A stretch of DNA of 64,000 nt from Nissolia schottii. Taxonomy: Eukaryota; Streptophyta; Magnoliopsida; Fabales; Fabaceae. Positions 23,950 to 36,218 of the stretch are shown in pieces; the first letter of the stretch is position 1; each line of letters opens with the position of its first letter. The stretch is taken from assembly GCA_003254905.1 (NCBI GenBank), contig QANU01013918.1, positions 393,471 through 457,470 on the forward strand, in the 5' to 3' direction. Under the pieces are notes generated by a model, which made no database searches, was not told where the DNA came from, and saw only the letters and a program-made list of their open reading frames with translations. The translations under genes were made by a program, and so were the position numbers.

Positions 23950-24540
23950 ATGTCACTCACCTGGAATGGTTGGTGACTACAGAACACTAACAATGGAAGC
24001 TCCTAACGGTGTAGCGTCGGCACCTGGATCAGCCAACAAACCACCACCATGGGAAGCTAGAAGAAGATTGATTGTTAGGCATCGCTTCAATAAACTGGCA
24101 TCGTTGCGGTGAATCGACATCGCTACAGTGATCCGGGACAGTTACAACAACCTACATTGTTGTGGTAATCTGTCATTGCTACAACGATGTCGATGAGCCC
24201 ACTTTCCCTAAAACCACCCTAAGGAGAAAGGACTTACCCTACGTGGACTACTTCCCCACAATTGAAAACTTAAACTTGATCTGTAGTTCACACTAGAAGC
24301 GAAACCTTCAAGCTCTTGAGTGAATTAGTAATTCTAAGCACTCTAGGAGGGGTTCTATTTATAGAGAAGCAAACACCCTCTCTATAATGATTCCGACAAT
24401 ATGGGACTTGGCATCCACCGACTTAGGTTGCTACAATGATCCATGTTCGCTACAACAATCTACATCGTTGTGGCGAACTGATATTGCTACAACGATGTCC
24501 TCAAAGCTGAGGGTCATCACATTTGCATCCCCATAAAAAG
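23950..24540 (-). mobile_element. Diverged third copy of the L/R LTR
   Basis: Shares CACTCACCTGGAA..., the AGCACTAGCATTGGAAGCTCC-like block, CATCGCTACAGTGA and a TATA (CTCTATAAATAG, about 24354-24364 on the - strand) in the same order as 16770-17290. It is more diverged than L and R are from each other. No PBS or gag adjoins it. Confidence 0.55.
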
Positions 24541-25219
24541 GTTAACATCTTCATGTACAAAACTTTCGTTCAAGTTCTAAATAGGAAAATTTTTCAATTA
24601 TGCTTTCACACGAGATGGCAATTAGCAAGAGTTAAGCTCAATCATTATCCAATGTTGGATTATTTTTAAGAAGTTTGTATTTAGTCATGGTCAATTATAT
24701 GTTGCACTTTTCATGGTCACCAACTAGAGAGGATTAAAGATTTTAATATATCAAGCAGACTTAAATAACAATGATGAAACAACTAATGTCATGTATAAGA
24801 AAATTTTTAAAAATGTAGATTGCAACGTTGTTGCTAATTTTTGAATGTTATGTACTTTTTCACTCAATCAAGATTTTTTATAATGTGTTTTTGCCTATAT
24901 TAATCTTTCTTTATTTGTATCTATTTTTTTTTAAAAAAATGTTAGAAGTAAAATATAAATTTGAACATGATAAATTCTTAAACTCAATCGCGCATGTGTG
25001 AGTTATATCCTAGTTCATTCTAAAAAGTTGAGTATTACGTAAGAAAATTGCATCATTAATTAAGTAAAATAATATGTTAATAAATGCACAGTGAAACAAA
25101 CATTTTTATAATTATAACATACAATTTATTTTTTGGAACATTGATATTTTTTTTCCGTTTGATGTTGTGACTCGTGTGAGTAACAACAACTGGTAGTCAC
25201 CTCACCAGGCATGCGCGCG
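24541..25219. other. AT-rich upstream DNA of the MYB gene
   Basis: No element ends or open frames of note. It may hold distal promoter sequence. Confidence 0.4.
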
Positions 25220-25223
25220 CACA

Positions 25224-25258
25224 ATCAAGGCGGGAAAGTCAAACTGTCAAGTCAAACT
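25224..25258 (-). promoter_or_regulatory. W-box core cluster upstream of MYB gene
   Basis: Three GTCAA cores (TTGAC on the - strand) occur within about 30 bases, some 330 bp before the TATA box. WRKY proteins bind TTGAC(C/T). The cluster fits a stress-responsive MYB of this subgroup, but short cores are common by chance. Confidence 0.3.
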
Positions 25259-25575
25259 TTGTAGCCTCTCCTTACATACATATACGTGTATATAGTACAT
25301 ACAAACCATAATAATAATAATAATAATACTAGACTCAAAAAAAAATAAAATCATAATAATAATAATAACTATTATTATTATTATTATTATTATCCTCTAA
25401 ATTCTCGTTACTATTTTGGTTAATGCCTCCAAATTCTGATTTAAGTGTTCGTTAATCAAACCATTATTATTTTTTGTACTACTTGGCCTTCCCAATCTAC
25501 TCCAATCGTTTTCTCCTTTTTTAATTTTATTTTCTCCCTCTCATATTTTCAAAAGAAAACCCCTCCTTGAATATC

Positions 25576-25585
25576 TATAAAAAGG
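25576..25585 (+). promoter_or_regulatory. TATA box of the MYB gene
   Basis: TATAAAAAGG lies 224 bp upstream of the ATG. Transcription would start near 25608, giving a ~190-base CT-rich leader with a (CT)n stretch at 25653-25680, which is usual in plant 5' UTRs. (AAT)n/(TTA)n runs lie upstream at 25310-25392. Confidence 0.7.
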
Positions 25586-25799
25586 CCCCTACCCTTCTCT
25601 ATCCTCTTTGTAATAAGCCAAAACTCTTTGTCCCCTAGCTCCCCCCCCCTTTTCTCTCTCTCTCTTTCTCTTTCTCTTTTCTATCAATCCCTTTTCTTTT
25701 CACCTCTTCAACTCAAAAGCAAATTAAAGCTACAACTCTTAAACCAAAAGCCACCACCTCTTTAATTAGCTTTAAGGGTTGGAATCAATCAATCAATAC

Positions 25800-27986
25800 A
25801 TGGATGTGAAGGGATCAAGGGGAAGCAACTCATCAAGCAGTAACACCAGCACCACCACCACTACTACCATGATCCAAAGCGAGGAGGACATGGACCTCCG
25901 AAGAGGCCCTTGGATCGAGGATGAGGACCTCACCCTCATCAATTACATTGCCAACCATGGTGAAGGTCGCTGGAACTCCCTTGCTCGCTCTGCCGGTACC
26001 TAACTAATTAACGCCTTTTTTTTATATTCTCTTTTGTTTTTTTGTTTTTTTTTTGTTTTGTAGTTCGGATGTGGGAGAGTAATAGTACTATATAGCTATT
26101 TCATGATTGCAATTGTTGAATAGAAAATATGTGTATACTTCCAACTATTTTCTTCAACACTGGCTTTCTAGCTTATAAATATATTTGTGGTGTGAAAGCC
26201 CCTCCACTTCTCGTCTAGTTTCGTCATCAATACATTTTGGGCAAGAAAAGCCAAACTTTGCGGTTTTATTTTTTATGAATTTATTTATTTATGAGAAGAG
26301 CATCATAATGATAGGGAATTTTATGTTGTATGACTTCTGATTTAATGGCATATAGCCATATACTATTGCGTGGTGGGGCATAAAATGAAGCACATATATA
26401 TATAATATCAATCCATTTATGATAAAGGATTGAAAAAGAAAATGAATTGATATATTGGTGTTTCAGAAGGAAAAAAATAAAAATAAAGCACCACAATGGA
26501 TAAAAATGCTCGTGCTTTTGAATTTCTTCATTAGGTAGTGTTTTGGTTGCATAAGAACTTTACCAATTTTATCAATTTTAATTTTTCATTTTGTTATGAT
26601 AGGATTGAAGCGAACCGGGAAGAGCTGTAGATTGAGATGGTTGAATTATCTTCGCCCCGATGTTCGACGTGGCAACATCACACTTGAAGAGCAGCTTCTT
26701 ATTCTCGAGCTCCATGCTCGATGGGGAAACAGGTAATTATATAATTAACCCTAAAATATATCCATGCATCTCCCAACACATATACCATAATTATCAAATT
26801 CCTCATCATTTTGAGGATGAGTTTTTAACCTAACTAATCTTGAGTTTGTTGCCTTGTGTTCCAAAGGTGGCAAGTAAATTTTGTTGAGATATAACACCAT
26901 TCAATTGTTTTTATCAAGCTTTTGAAAGATAATTTTTGAGATTATATTAGAGTTTTTATGAACAAATGATTTAGAGTTTGGTCATTTGTGGCTTCATTTT
27001 TTTTAAATATCACTAAGATATAATATCATTCAATTATTTTTAGTGAATAATTTAAACTCTTGAAAGAGATAGATTTTAATAGGCTAAAATCTTAAAAGTT
27101 GTCTTTATATCTCTTTTTAGGATAAATTAAGTTGGATACATCTATAGTCCCTACATCTCACAAAGTGAAAGTTAGCCCCATAAGCATTTTTTTTATATTC
27201 ATGATTTTTTTTTTATTTCAATTACCTAACTTGTTAATTTGATTCATGGTTTGGATCAGATGGTCCAAAATTGCTCAATATCTACCCGGAAGAACCGACA
27301 ATGAGATAAAGAATTATTGGAGAACCCGTGTCCAAAAGCATGCCAAGCAACTCAAATGTGACGTGAACAGCAAGCAATTCAAGGACACCATGCGGTACCT
27401 CTGGATGCCAAGGCTGGTGGAGCGCATCCAAGCCGCCTCGGCCGCCGCCGCCGCCGCCGCGACCATCAACCACAATACCACTACTCCTCCCACATACAAC
27501 TACGACAACAACCTTAACAACAACAACAATTTTGAGGTTCATAGTGGGAACATGATGTTAAACACTAGCACACCATCAATTATGAGCAACAACTTTGCTA
27601 CTAGTAATTCACATGCGACACAAAGTTTTGCCACTCCGGAGAATAGTAGCAACGGCACCGCGGCGTCATCGGAATCTTTTGGGACACAGGATTATTACAG
27701 TTTACCTGTCGGTAACGGTAACGGTAACAACAACAACAACGATAATCCTAATCTTAATCCTAATCCTAATCCTAATCCTGATTACTACAATAATCAACAA
27801 GGAAACCAAAATGTGATGAGCTTCTTGGATTGCATCACTAGCCCATCCATGATGTTCCCCGATCAGGAGATTGATTTCCAACCCATGGAGCTACCAAACA
27901 CCCCTTGGATCACTCAGAGTGCATCCAGTAATTATCTCTGGAATGACGACAACATGCTCTTACAGCATCTAAGTTACAACATGTGA
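25800..27986 (+). CDS. R2R3-MYB transcription factor, subgroup 20 (MYB108/MYB78/MYB112-like)
   Basis: Three exons: 25800-25995, 26603-26732 and 27260-27986, all with GT-AG introns at the two positions usual for R2R3-MYBs; 350 aa. R2 (about residues 35-85) has W38, W58, W78; R3 (about 86-136) has I91, W110, W129, so both DNA-binding helices are intact. After R3 comes [20 protein letters not shown] (residues 142-161); the WxPRL motif defines subgroup 20. The C-terminus has an A8 run, N/T-rich tracts, a TPENSS motif, and NP repeats coded by AATCCT hexamers (27741-27780). The start is the first ATG, giving the MDVKGSRG N-terminus; no ATG in frame lies upstream. Arabidopsis relatives act in stress, jasmonate/ABA response, senescence and stamen maturation. 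The exact orthologue cannot be settled by eye. Confidence 0.95.
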
Positions 27987-28076
27987 AACAATAGTTGATG
28001 ATCAATGGGAGAGGGTTTGAGGCCTATAGTGTGAAATTTACGGATATTAAAAATTTAGAGCCTTGAGCAAATAGAG

Positions 28077-28082
28077 AATAAA
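28077..28082 (+). terminator. Poly(A) signal of the MYB gene
   Basis: AATAAA 91 bases after the stop codon. A TTTTGG/TTTTATT-rich region follows at 28140-28180, fitting a near-upstream element. Confidence 0.5.
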
Positions 28083-31000
28083 TTTTATATGTAGGACGCA
28101 CACATAGGATCTACCATTGACCAAAATGTGAATTATATTTAAGTTTGTAGCTTATTTTGGCTCTTTTATTCTCTTTTATTTCATATATAGGGGGTGTGGG
28201 AAATAATTGTAGTTTGAGCTTTCTTTTATAAAAGATTTCATTCTTTGAAATTTATCCATTTATTTTGGGTCTCAGTTGGTTCTATAGCTAGTGACTAGTA
28301 GTGATAGTGAGTAGTGCATTATATTAATATAAATGCATGATGTCGTACGCATAAAATAATAATTTGTAGACGTGTTCATAATTGATTCCACACAAACACC
28401 CTACCCCTTTTTCTCAATTGCCAACAGTCCTTATTAGTTATTACAACTGTTATATTTTTATTTTAATCCCACTTTATGAAACCTTGTCCACGGGACCTGA
28501 ACCAAGACCCCGCAAAGTTTTTCTAGATTGTTGTTGTTATATAAAAGAGGTAAGCAAAAGCAATTGTGAGAAATTTTTTAGACGTGGTTATGTATTATTG
28601 GTGGGCTAGCTACCATGTTCAAGTTGGCCATTAGGGACAAAACTTTCATAAGTTCAAACACAAGCCTCCATTATCATCGATCATCATCATCGTTTATGAT
28701 ACCAAAGAAATGCTTAATTTTTGCCACCTAAGCACGATTCCAAGGACCCTACCCCCAAAAAATTACTCTCACGCTTTGTTGGATGTAGTACGGACAAGAG
28801 AGAGAATTTTACACACTCTTGTAATATATTTAATGTATTTGATGTATGTTTTAAAAATATTACTAATTATTAATTCTTTAATTTATTATTTTTATTATAG
28901 ATATTAGTTAAAACTAATATATAATAATATTCATAAAATATGTATTAAACATATTCCAGGAGCATAATTTTTTTTTTTTTTTAAACAACATGGTTTCGCT
29001 TAAATCCAAAATCACCAACTTTCTTTGAGCCTAATCCGCATGAAATGCCCTGATGGGCAATTTGGTAACTTCGGGCAACGCACGTGATGAGTGAAGTAAC
29101 AAAACGTGAAGGAATAGCTTTAGAAGGGAAAAAAGGAAAAGATAGTTATGGCGGCGGGGAATCTTTGTAGGCCGCGTGCCTATAGGGGAAGCCATTCAAG
29201 TGGTCCCAAAGATTGAGGTGTTTAGAAGCTGCCATGTGTCATCCTTGCAATAAGTTCATTTGAATATTTTAAGAGAATATTTACAAGTTTAATTTTTAAA
29301 AAAATAAAAAAATTAGTGAAAGATTTTGAAAGGTGTAATGTATGTTAAAAATATATATTAAACTTTTCTCTCATTATTTTTTAAAATAAAACTCATAAAT
29401 ACATTTTTTTTTAAAAAGTTAAAAAATATTTAGGAACATTTTTAAAAAAACAAAAGATAACTTTTATAAAAAAAAAAGTGAGATTTGATGATTTTTTTTC
29501 TTATAATGTATTAAAATTTTTAAAATTTCTCTTTTTTATTTTCTTAACTTAAGAGAATTTAGTAACAAAACCCAAATTTTAAAGTTAAAATAAAAAAGGA
29601 GAGAAATTAAAAATAGCCGAAATACAAAATACATTATTAATTACTAACTAGGTTCCTAGACTATTGCGCTAATAGCCGCAACCATTCAAAGAGCACTTTA
29701 TCATACAGTACTCCACGTTATGACCTATCTCTCTCTAGTAGGCCGAACAAAGGAGTAATTAGTCTCCCTACAATACAACTTATAAGTCATGATAGAATGA
29801 ATTAATTCACCCGTATTTCTATTTATATATCACAAGAATTGACACTATCGTGTACATACATGTAAACAAATACATATTATGAGTTAGAGAAATAAATATT
29901 ATCAAATACATAAATAAATAATATTAAATATACATATATTTGTGCACGTACAAATTTTCAATAACAATGTTTATCCATTTTATAATATTTATTTATTTGT
30001 GTTATATATACAAAAGGTTAATTTTTGTGGTATACAAATAATATATTTTTGTTAATTCAATACGTAATCACTTTAATATTAGTAGTTTAGTACGACTAAC
30101 CTATTGTAAAAGTTTATATTCATCAAATCCCATTTATACGTTAAAACAATATAACTTAATTCTACATTACAAGGTAGAATAAGACCCGATTAACTTTTTA
30201 ATGTATAAGGTTATTTTAGTTTTTTACTTAATTTTGCTAAATAAAAATAAAAAAATATAATAAATAAAATAAAATTATAATAATAATAATAATAATTACT
30301 AAAAACATATTTTAAAAAAATAATATTTAATACAAAAGTAAATATTCAATAATGTAAAACATTTTATTAATTATTAAAATACATAAGTATACATCATGAG
30401 AATATAAAAATATAATATAATGATAACCAAATATCTTTGAAAAAAATATATTTAATAATAAATTTAATTTCAAATTTAAATAATTAATAAATTTTAATGT
30501 TTAATTTTATTTTATTTTTATATTATTATTTTTAAATGAATTAAATTTTAAATATGAATAAATAATGAAAAATATTATTTTTTTATAAACTAAAGTTTTA
30601 AACAGTAAAATTAGTGAATGTTGATAAGAAATATAATTATTATTAACAAAAAATTAAATGATAATATTTATTTAAACTTACAATTAAAAAATTAATGCTT
30701 ATTATTTTATATTAATTTTATTTTTAATCAAATATTTTTTTTATAATTAAAACTATTTGTAAAGCGGGAGGATATTATAGAATATAAAATAATATCTAGT
30801 ACAATGTCATACCAAACATTATAGTATGAAAAATTTATCAGACCTTATCCTATCAGGCATATTAAATGAGCCATTAAGAGAAGAGCGTTAATGATCACAT
30901 TGCTTTTTATACATTAGTGCATTAACATTAATTGACTAATTTTTTCATACTCTATTCCAAGTCATGCGATTTAAGTGTGATACTTAACTTTAGAGGATTT

Positions 31001-31096
31001 CCCTTCTATAGGCAGGTCTTTTAATTATGTTCATGACATGAGTAATTTCATTAAGAGGTTGATACATAGAGGGGTGATCTAGGAAAAGAACGAGCC
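28083..31096. other. Intergenic DNA with an extremely AT-rich block
   Basis: No gene recognised. A T-run is at 28970-28982. From about 30180 to 30780 the DNA is almost entirely A/T, with AATAAT and TTTAAATA runs, which could act as a matrix-attachment-like region. Open frames at 28382-28907 are not supported. Confidence 0.5.
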
Positions 31097-31976
31097 ATGA
31101 AACAACTGAGTGAGAAAGAGGTGGGTATAACATCTATATTAAAGAATGTGGTCGTGAAGTTTACGATACATTTTGGTCAAGCATTAATAAATTCTTTGGT
31201 AAAATGTCCCCAATTTTCTCCCTCAAGCTCAGAATCCGGTAGCCTCTCAGAGGATCAAAATGGCGATGGGCAACAGAGTGAGGAAGATGATGAGAATCTG
31301 AATTTGGAAGATGAAGAGGTACCAAACAAAGAAGTCAAAGAGGAAGAGGAAGTGCGTCTAGAAGAATAGCAAATCAATGAGGATTGTGAGAATATCGCAG
31401 CCAATCAGAAGAGAGTAATTTAAAATCCAAGAGGATCGCTTCAATGCAATTGAAGAAAACCAATGCATAGAAATAGACAGAACGACATCAGCTGAATTTA
31501 CTCATATGCAGGTGAACAACCATGAGTTAGAACCGAGCTTGACGAGTTCAACTTTGTTTCCACCTGGGTCTAGCTTGAACCAGAAACACAAATACACCTA
31601 TTTACTCTCCAATATTTGTGAAAGAAATCAATGAAACCCAAATATCTCTACAAGGAAAATCACCAAATATCTTTAGGTTGAGATCAAGTGGCAAAGAAAA
31701 TCTCAAAGCACCATTGAAGTATGGTAAGTAACAGGGTGATCTTGTTGAAGATAAGAAATACTTGTTGGCAACGGTCATTACAAAGAACACTACAAATGTG
31801 AAGAAAATGAAACAAAGGAAGAAAAGAACAACATCTAGATGAGCCAACAGAAAAGGAAAGAGAGATTATGCGTAACTCTGAATCTCAGCATGTTCACGAT
31901 GACGAGGATGACATGAGTTCAATCAGTGAGGAACGACAATATCCAGTAGTGCTACGGAGGCCAATGAGACATTGAG
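31097..31976 (+). pseudogene. Coding-like acidic relic, function unknown
   Basis: A 90-residue open frame at 31097-31369 has a serine-rich stretch then a strongly acidic tail (SEEDDENLNLEDEEV). Further codons can be followed with stops and frame changes to about 31976, including SPNIFRLRSSGKENLKAPLKYG (about 31660-31720) and ISEERQYPVVLRRPMRH. Repeated basic R-rich segments after acidic runs recall the hinge of copia polyproteins, but no catalytic motif is present. It ends just before a CACTA-type terminus. Not recognised with confidence. Confidence 0.3.
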
Positions 31977-31982
31977 CTTTTA

Positions 31983-32525
31983 CTACTAGAAAACTGACTA
32001 TTACTGTCTAGACATTACCATCGGACACTTGCTGACGGTAATACCGTCGAAAAACAAAATAGTATCGACGATAATCAGTTCGCTTATAAAGAACCGGAAA
32101 AGAGGCATCCGATTACCGTCGGAAAAGCTGGCCGACGGTAACAGCCATGGTAATTATTCGCGGAAAAGGGCGCAAACAATTTACCGTCGGTAACAATTTG
32201 AGATTTTGATTTACAGAAAATAAAAAAGATTACTGTCGGACATAGCAGACAGTAAATTACCATCAATTATAAACAGCCACGTGTTCACCACACATGTTAC
32301 CGTTGGTTTTATCCGACGGTAAAAGAAAAGTTATCGTTGGCTGCTATTCCGACGGTAACTGTTTCGAAATATTTGGCTCCAAAAATTGGTGCCAATTTTT
32401 TGGTTACCGTCGGCCAATTTTAATTAGTCGACGGTAATAATTTTAATAAAACGTTGCATTTCGGTGCATCCTTATTACCATTGGATTGTACTGTTACCGT
32501 CGGTGATGTCCGACGGTAACGTCTG
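31983..32525 (+). mobile_element. CACTA-type transposon end with TTACCGTCGG sub-terminal repeats
   Basis: TACTACTAGAAAA at 31986-31998 resembles the CACTACTAGAAAA terminus with a changed first base. Over the next 540 bases the 10-mer TTACCGTCGG, its complement CCGACGGTAA and close variants occur about 19 times, often as inverted pairs. This is the usual binding-site array of CACTA (En/Spm) ends. A pyrimidine-rich stretch with a poly-C run and one unresolved base (32701-32716) follows. No opposite terminus (TTTTCTAGTAGTG) was found to the right. Confidence 0.7.
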
Positions 32526-32876
32526 AGACCCGAACTCTTAAACGAATTTCCTTTCTCCTCTTCCCATTTTCTTCTCCCCCCTCCAGCTTCTCTCCCCTTC
32601 CGCCTTCTCCCCCCCTCACTCCACCGCGCCACTATCGCAGGTCCACCGCCGCTTCTTCTTGTTCATTTCTTCCATTCCTGCTTCTCTCCCCTTTCCGGTT
32701 TCCCCCCCCCCCCCANTGAAGATTAAAGGAGATTGAAAGAGGCATCACCGGCAAATAGGCATGCCTCTAACTTACACTTTGCACAATAAGTAGAGTATGC
32801 ATGGTAGTTGTTTAATGACCTGTAGAATAAAATAGATTAAAAATCGAAGCGTTACAACCCAAAAATTTATTTTGCT

Positions 32877-33063
32877 AAAAGACCGGGGCGTTCTTTATCG
32901 TGCGCACAGTGGGGCAAATCTATCGATTTGCACTTCGAATAGCCTAAATGGCTTGGACTTGTGCGCGCAAGCCCAACTCCCTTCTCAACTTTTTTTACCA
33001 ATACAACAACTACTAAAGGTACATAAACACTTAAAAAGTTTGTTATCTAACCAATGTGGGACT
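32877..33063 (-). repeat. Short dispersed repeat, copy A, with USE-like motif
   Basis: The - strand aligns closely over about 190 bases with 42364-42546 (+). It begins with AGTCCCACATTGG (33063-33051), 10 of 11 bases matching the plant snRNA USE. A degenerate TATA-like GTTTATGTA lies about 23 bases on. Shared blocks include GTTGGGCTTGCGCGCA, AAGCCATTTAGGCT, GCGCACGATAAA and GGTCTTTT. The TTTT at 32880-32877 could end a Pol III transcript. No protein is encoded. Confidence 0.6.
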
Positions 33064-36000
33064 AGAACTTTTAAAATAAAACCTTGGTTATGTAAACTTC
33101 AAAACCTTCAGTTAGCTTGATGTGATACTACATAATGTTTTACTTTGGACAATGTTTGTCATGGTACTAATGAGAAAGAAAAAAAAAATTGCTCTCTGTC
33201 ATAATATCTAGAGTTAGAAAGTCATTTGTTTGTACCTGAGTCAGACAATAATTTGGGAAAAGCACGGGCCTCATAGCTTTGGATGGCGAAAGGGTGATCA
33301 ACTACCTTGTGACGAAGTACAAAATCCGATTATTGAAGAAAAATCAGAAAATGAAGATGTGCAAGTGTAAGGAGGTTATGGGCAGGCATTGGTAGCAAGA
33401 TTGACCGTTGTAAGGGTCTCGGTGGTGGGGAAAAGGTGGGTTTAGTAATAAACCCTTATTTGAAAAGTTGAAGGAGGAAGGTATAGCTTGGTTCAATCAG
33501 TGGGCTATCCCAAAGTAATCTATATGAAATTTAGTTAATTGTTATTCGAGGTAGCTAATTGAAATTGTTTGATAGTTATGCATATTTAGTAACTAATCTT
33601 CTCAGCAGAATATTTGGTGTTATTAAGGTTTTGGGCATGACATGTTGTGGGTGGTTCCTTTAGATTGGTGGGGGTGTAAGGGTGTGTAGAATGGGGTAAA
33701 ATAAATTTTGTTTGATTTTGTGGACAATAGATTTTGTTTGGAATATGTGATGGGCTTGAGTCAAGATCTTGTGGAGTAAACTATGCACGTATCAAGGGTC
33801 CATGTAGAAATTGAGTTATCACAAGTGGAGCTATAATCAAGCTAAGGAGGCTAGCATGTTTGTGTCTCAGTCCCTAGGTTGTCATATCCTTTATCTATTT
33901 TAGGTGGTTAAGAATTTTGCCTTGGCTAATTCGTTATGATCTCAAAGTCAATGTCATACCATCATCAACATACATACATGGTAACGTTGTGCAAGCTTTT
34001 AATGTCTATTGCTGCATTGCGGAGTTCAACATGTGGATATTCTGGTGTATATGTGTGTGCCCGCACTTCATTAGGTGTTATTGGTTGTTTTTTGTTGCTA
34101 GTAAAACATGTATATTCTAGTTTGCTTGTCGAATCGGTGATCCATCTTTACATCTTGAATAATACATATCAACTATCAAAACAAATGAAATGAATGCGTA
34201 AAAAAGTTAGAATTAAGTCGTTCAACATATGGACAACCTAAATTGGCAATTATAATCGTTGGCAGTTAAACAATAGTGACAATAAAACAAATCTCATACC
34301 AAAAGAGTCTTGTCATCTAAGTGTAGCACTTAAGTCTTGAAAATTTTTCCTCAATAGGCTAATCTTGTGGACTGTATATAATATATATGTGTGTATATAA
34401 AATAAAAACGTAAATTTGTATTATCAGAATGCATGTTTTGACATTATTATTAACATTTTGGTGAGTAGGTAAATTATGTTATTTTATTTCATTCAACATT
34501 AGTCCTTTTTTCCTTTTTACCAAGTAATGGTAATACTTTTTTAGTTGTGTAATATTACTCAGTTATTTTATATTTTTAAAATTTTGACCATTTAATATCG
34601 TAGTGTCGTATAGTTTCTTTACCAGTATATTCTAATTTTAATACATGAATATATATGAAATGTTTATCTGTGTATTTATGGTTTAAGTTATCATGTTTAA
34701 GTACATATATATTCATAATAAAATAGGTTCCAAAGTTTATTTAAGATACACTTTTTTTCGAGTTATTTAAGATAGACAACTCATTAATGAGTAGCAACAA
34801 TTTTGTTACAAGTGTGTTTAAATTTGAGGTGACATATTTATATTTATCTAGAAAAAAAAATCGTGTATTTAGTATTTTCCTTTTTGAAAATGTTTCACGA
34901 TTTGCTGACACGTGGGCGTCGAAGAGCCGAAGACGAAGTCCCAAAGGAATGAACAGATGGGACAAAACCATATTATTGAACCATTGAGAGAGGTATCTGA
35001 AATGTGTAATGTAGTTACAGTCACATTACATCAAGTCCAAAATCAGATAACGTCACATTACATCTGGTTACTGTTGGAATGGCACTCCTTAAGTGTCGTT
35101 ACAATGAACCTGGGGTTGCCTTTGATAAACTTATCATGTGAGAGCTACTATTAGTGTATTGAGACATGTCCGTTTGTCTGTCAAATTTGGTTTCATTGAG
35201 TTAAAAATACCTTCGAGCTAGTTAAAATTAATTCAATTTTAGCCCAATTCATTTAACTCATGGGCTAACCTAGCGTCCCCTCAACCCCTTTTATTTTAAT
35301 GTAAAATCAAAATTATATTTAGGCTTTAATTTTGTCTTCTTTTTCACTTTTAAGTTTCTCTAGTTTTAAAAAAAAAACTAAAGTTTTATGTAATTTTTTA
35401 AATATCATTTTTATGTAATTTATGTGCAAATATTTTTATAATTTTTTCAAAAATCATTTTTTTTTTGGTTTACTTTTTTAATGGTGTTGGCTTCATTATA
35501 TGACAACTATTTGTCTCTGACCACTCTATTTTGGTTAAACAAGGTTTCGTATATGAGGATAAGTACATAGTTAGGATTTCCAAAATTGAACATAAGACAA
35601 TGGTTTTTCTCTAAACAATTTCAAACTGCCCCGAACAACTTTTCTTCTTAAATCAAGATTTATCAGCCCTCGAACATGCTTAGTTAGTCGAATATGTGGT
35701 TCAATTTGATTTCATCTAACCAGAGTATGATAATAGCTGAAGACTAATTAAATTCAAATTGAAAATGTTTCTTTAATTAAACATGTTTTTTTTCCTTCTA
35801 GTGGAAAACCTACATAAGCATGCACTTTGTTCGTTACGGGTTGGAAAGATCTTCCCTGCATTTTGACGCAATGAGATGTGGAAATCGACAAGAGGTGATA
35901 GATAGCCATTAGCTTATATATGTTTGCGCACATTCATATTAACTTGTGGCTGTGAAGGGTTGCGATGAGGCCTTTTTGAAACACTTACCTTGAAAATTTA

Positions 36001-36128
36001 CTTTTTGTTTTTATTATTATTAACTTTCATCACAAAGCTTCACGCAAGTGATGATCGATCCATGAAAATGATGGCGTGTATATAATAATAATAATAATAA
36101 TGGTACAAAAAGAAAAGGATAAATGAAG
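33064..36128. other. Intergenic DNA, no gene recognised
   Basis: Open frames at 33917-34193 and 34787-35154 show no known domain; the latter (around GVEEPKTKSQRNEQMGQ) reads like protein but has no start context, splice partners or motif. An acceptor-like TTCCTTCTAG at 35794-35803 is isolated. Confidence 0.45.
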
Positions 36129-36133
36129 AAAAC

Positions 36134-36137
<4 letters not shown>

Positions 36138-36217
<80 letters not shown>
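36138..36217 (-). tRNA. tRNA-Leu (UAG)
   Basis: Read on the - strand from 36217. The acceptor stem GACAGTT pairs with AGCTGTC (one G-T pair), with discriminator A at 36138. The anticodon stem CCAGA/TCTGG encloses TTTAGGC, so the anticodon is UAG (codon CUA; Leu). A long variable arm (class II) fits tRNA-Leu. The A box (TGGCCGAGTGG) and B box (GGGTTCAAATCC) are intact. No CCA is encoded, and a TTTT Pol III stop follows at 36132-36129. It looks functional and nuclear. The MAEWSKAPDLGSG-type open frame antisense to the anticodon region is an artefact of the tRNA. Confidence 0.97.

Positions 36218-36218
<1 letters not shown>

Noticed and set aside
36020..36211. 63-residue open frame beginning MAEWSKAPDLGSGPKGRGF
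   Set aside because: It is a translation of the tRNA-Leu sequence and its flank; such frames are a known annotation artefact.
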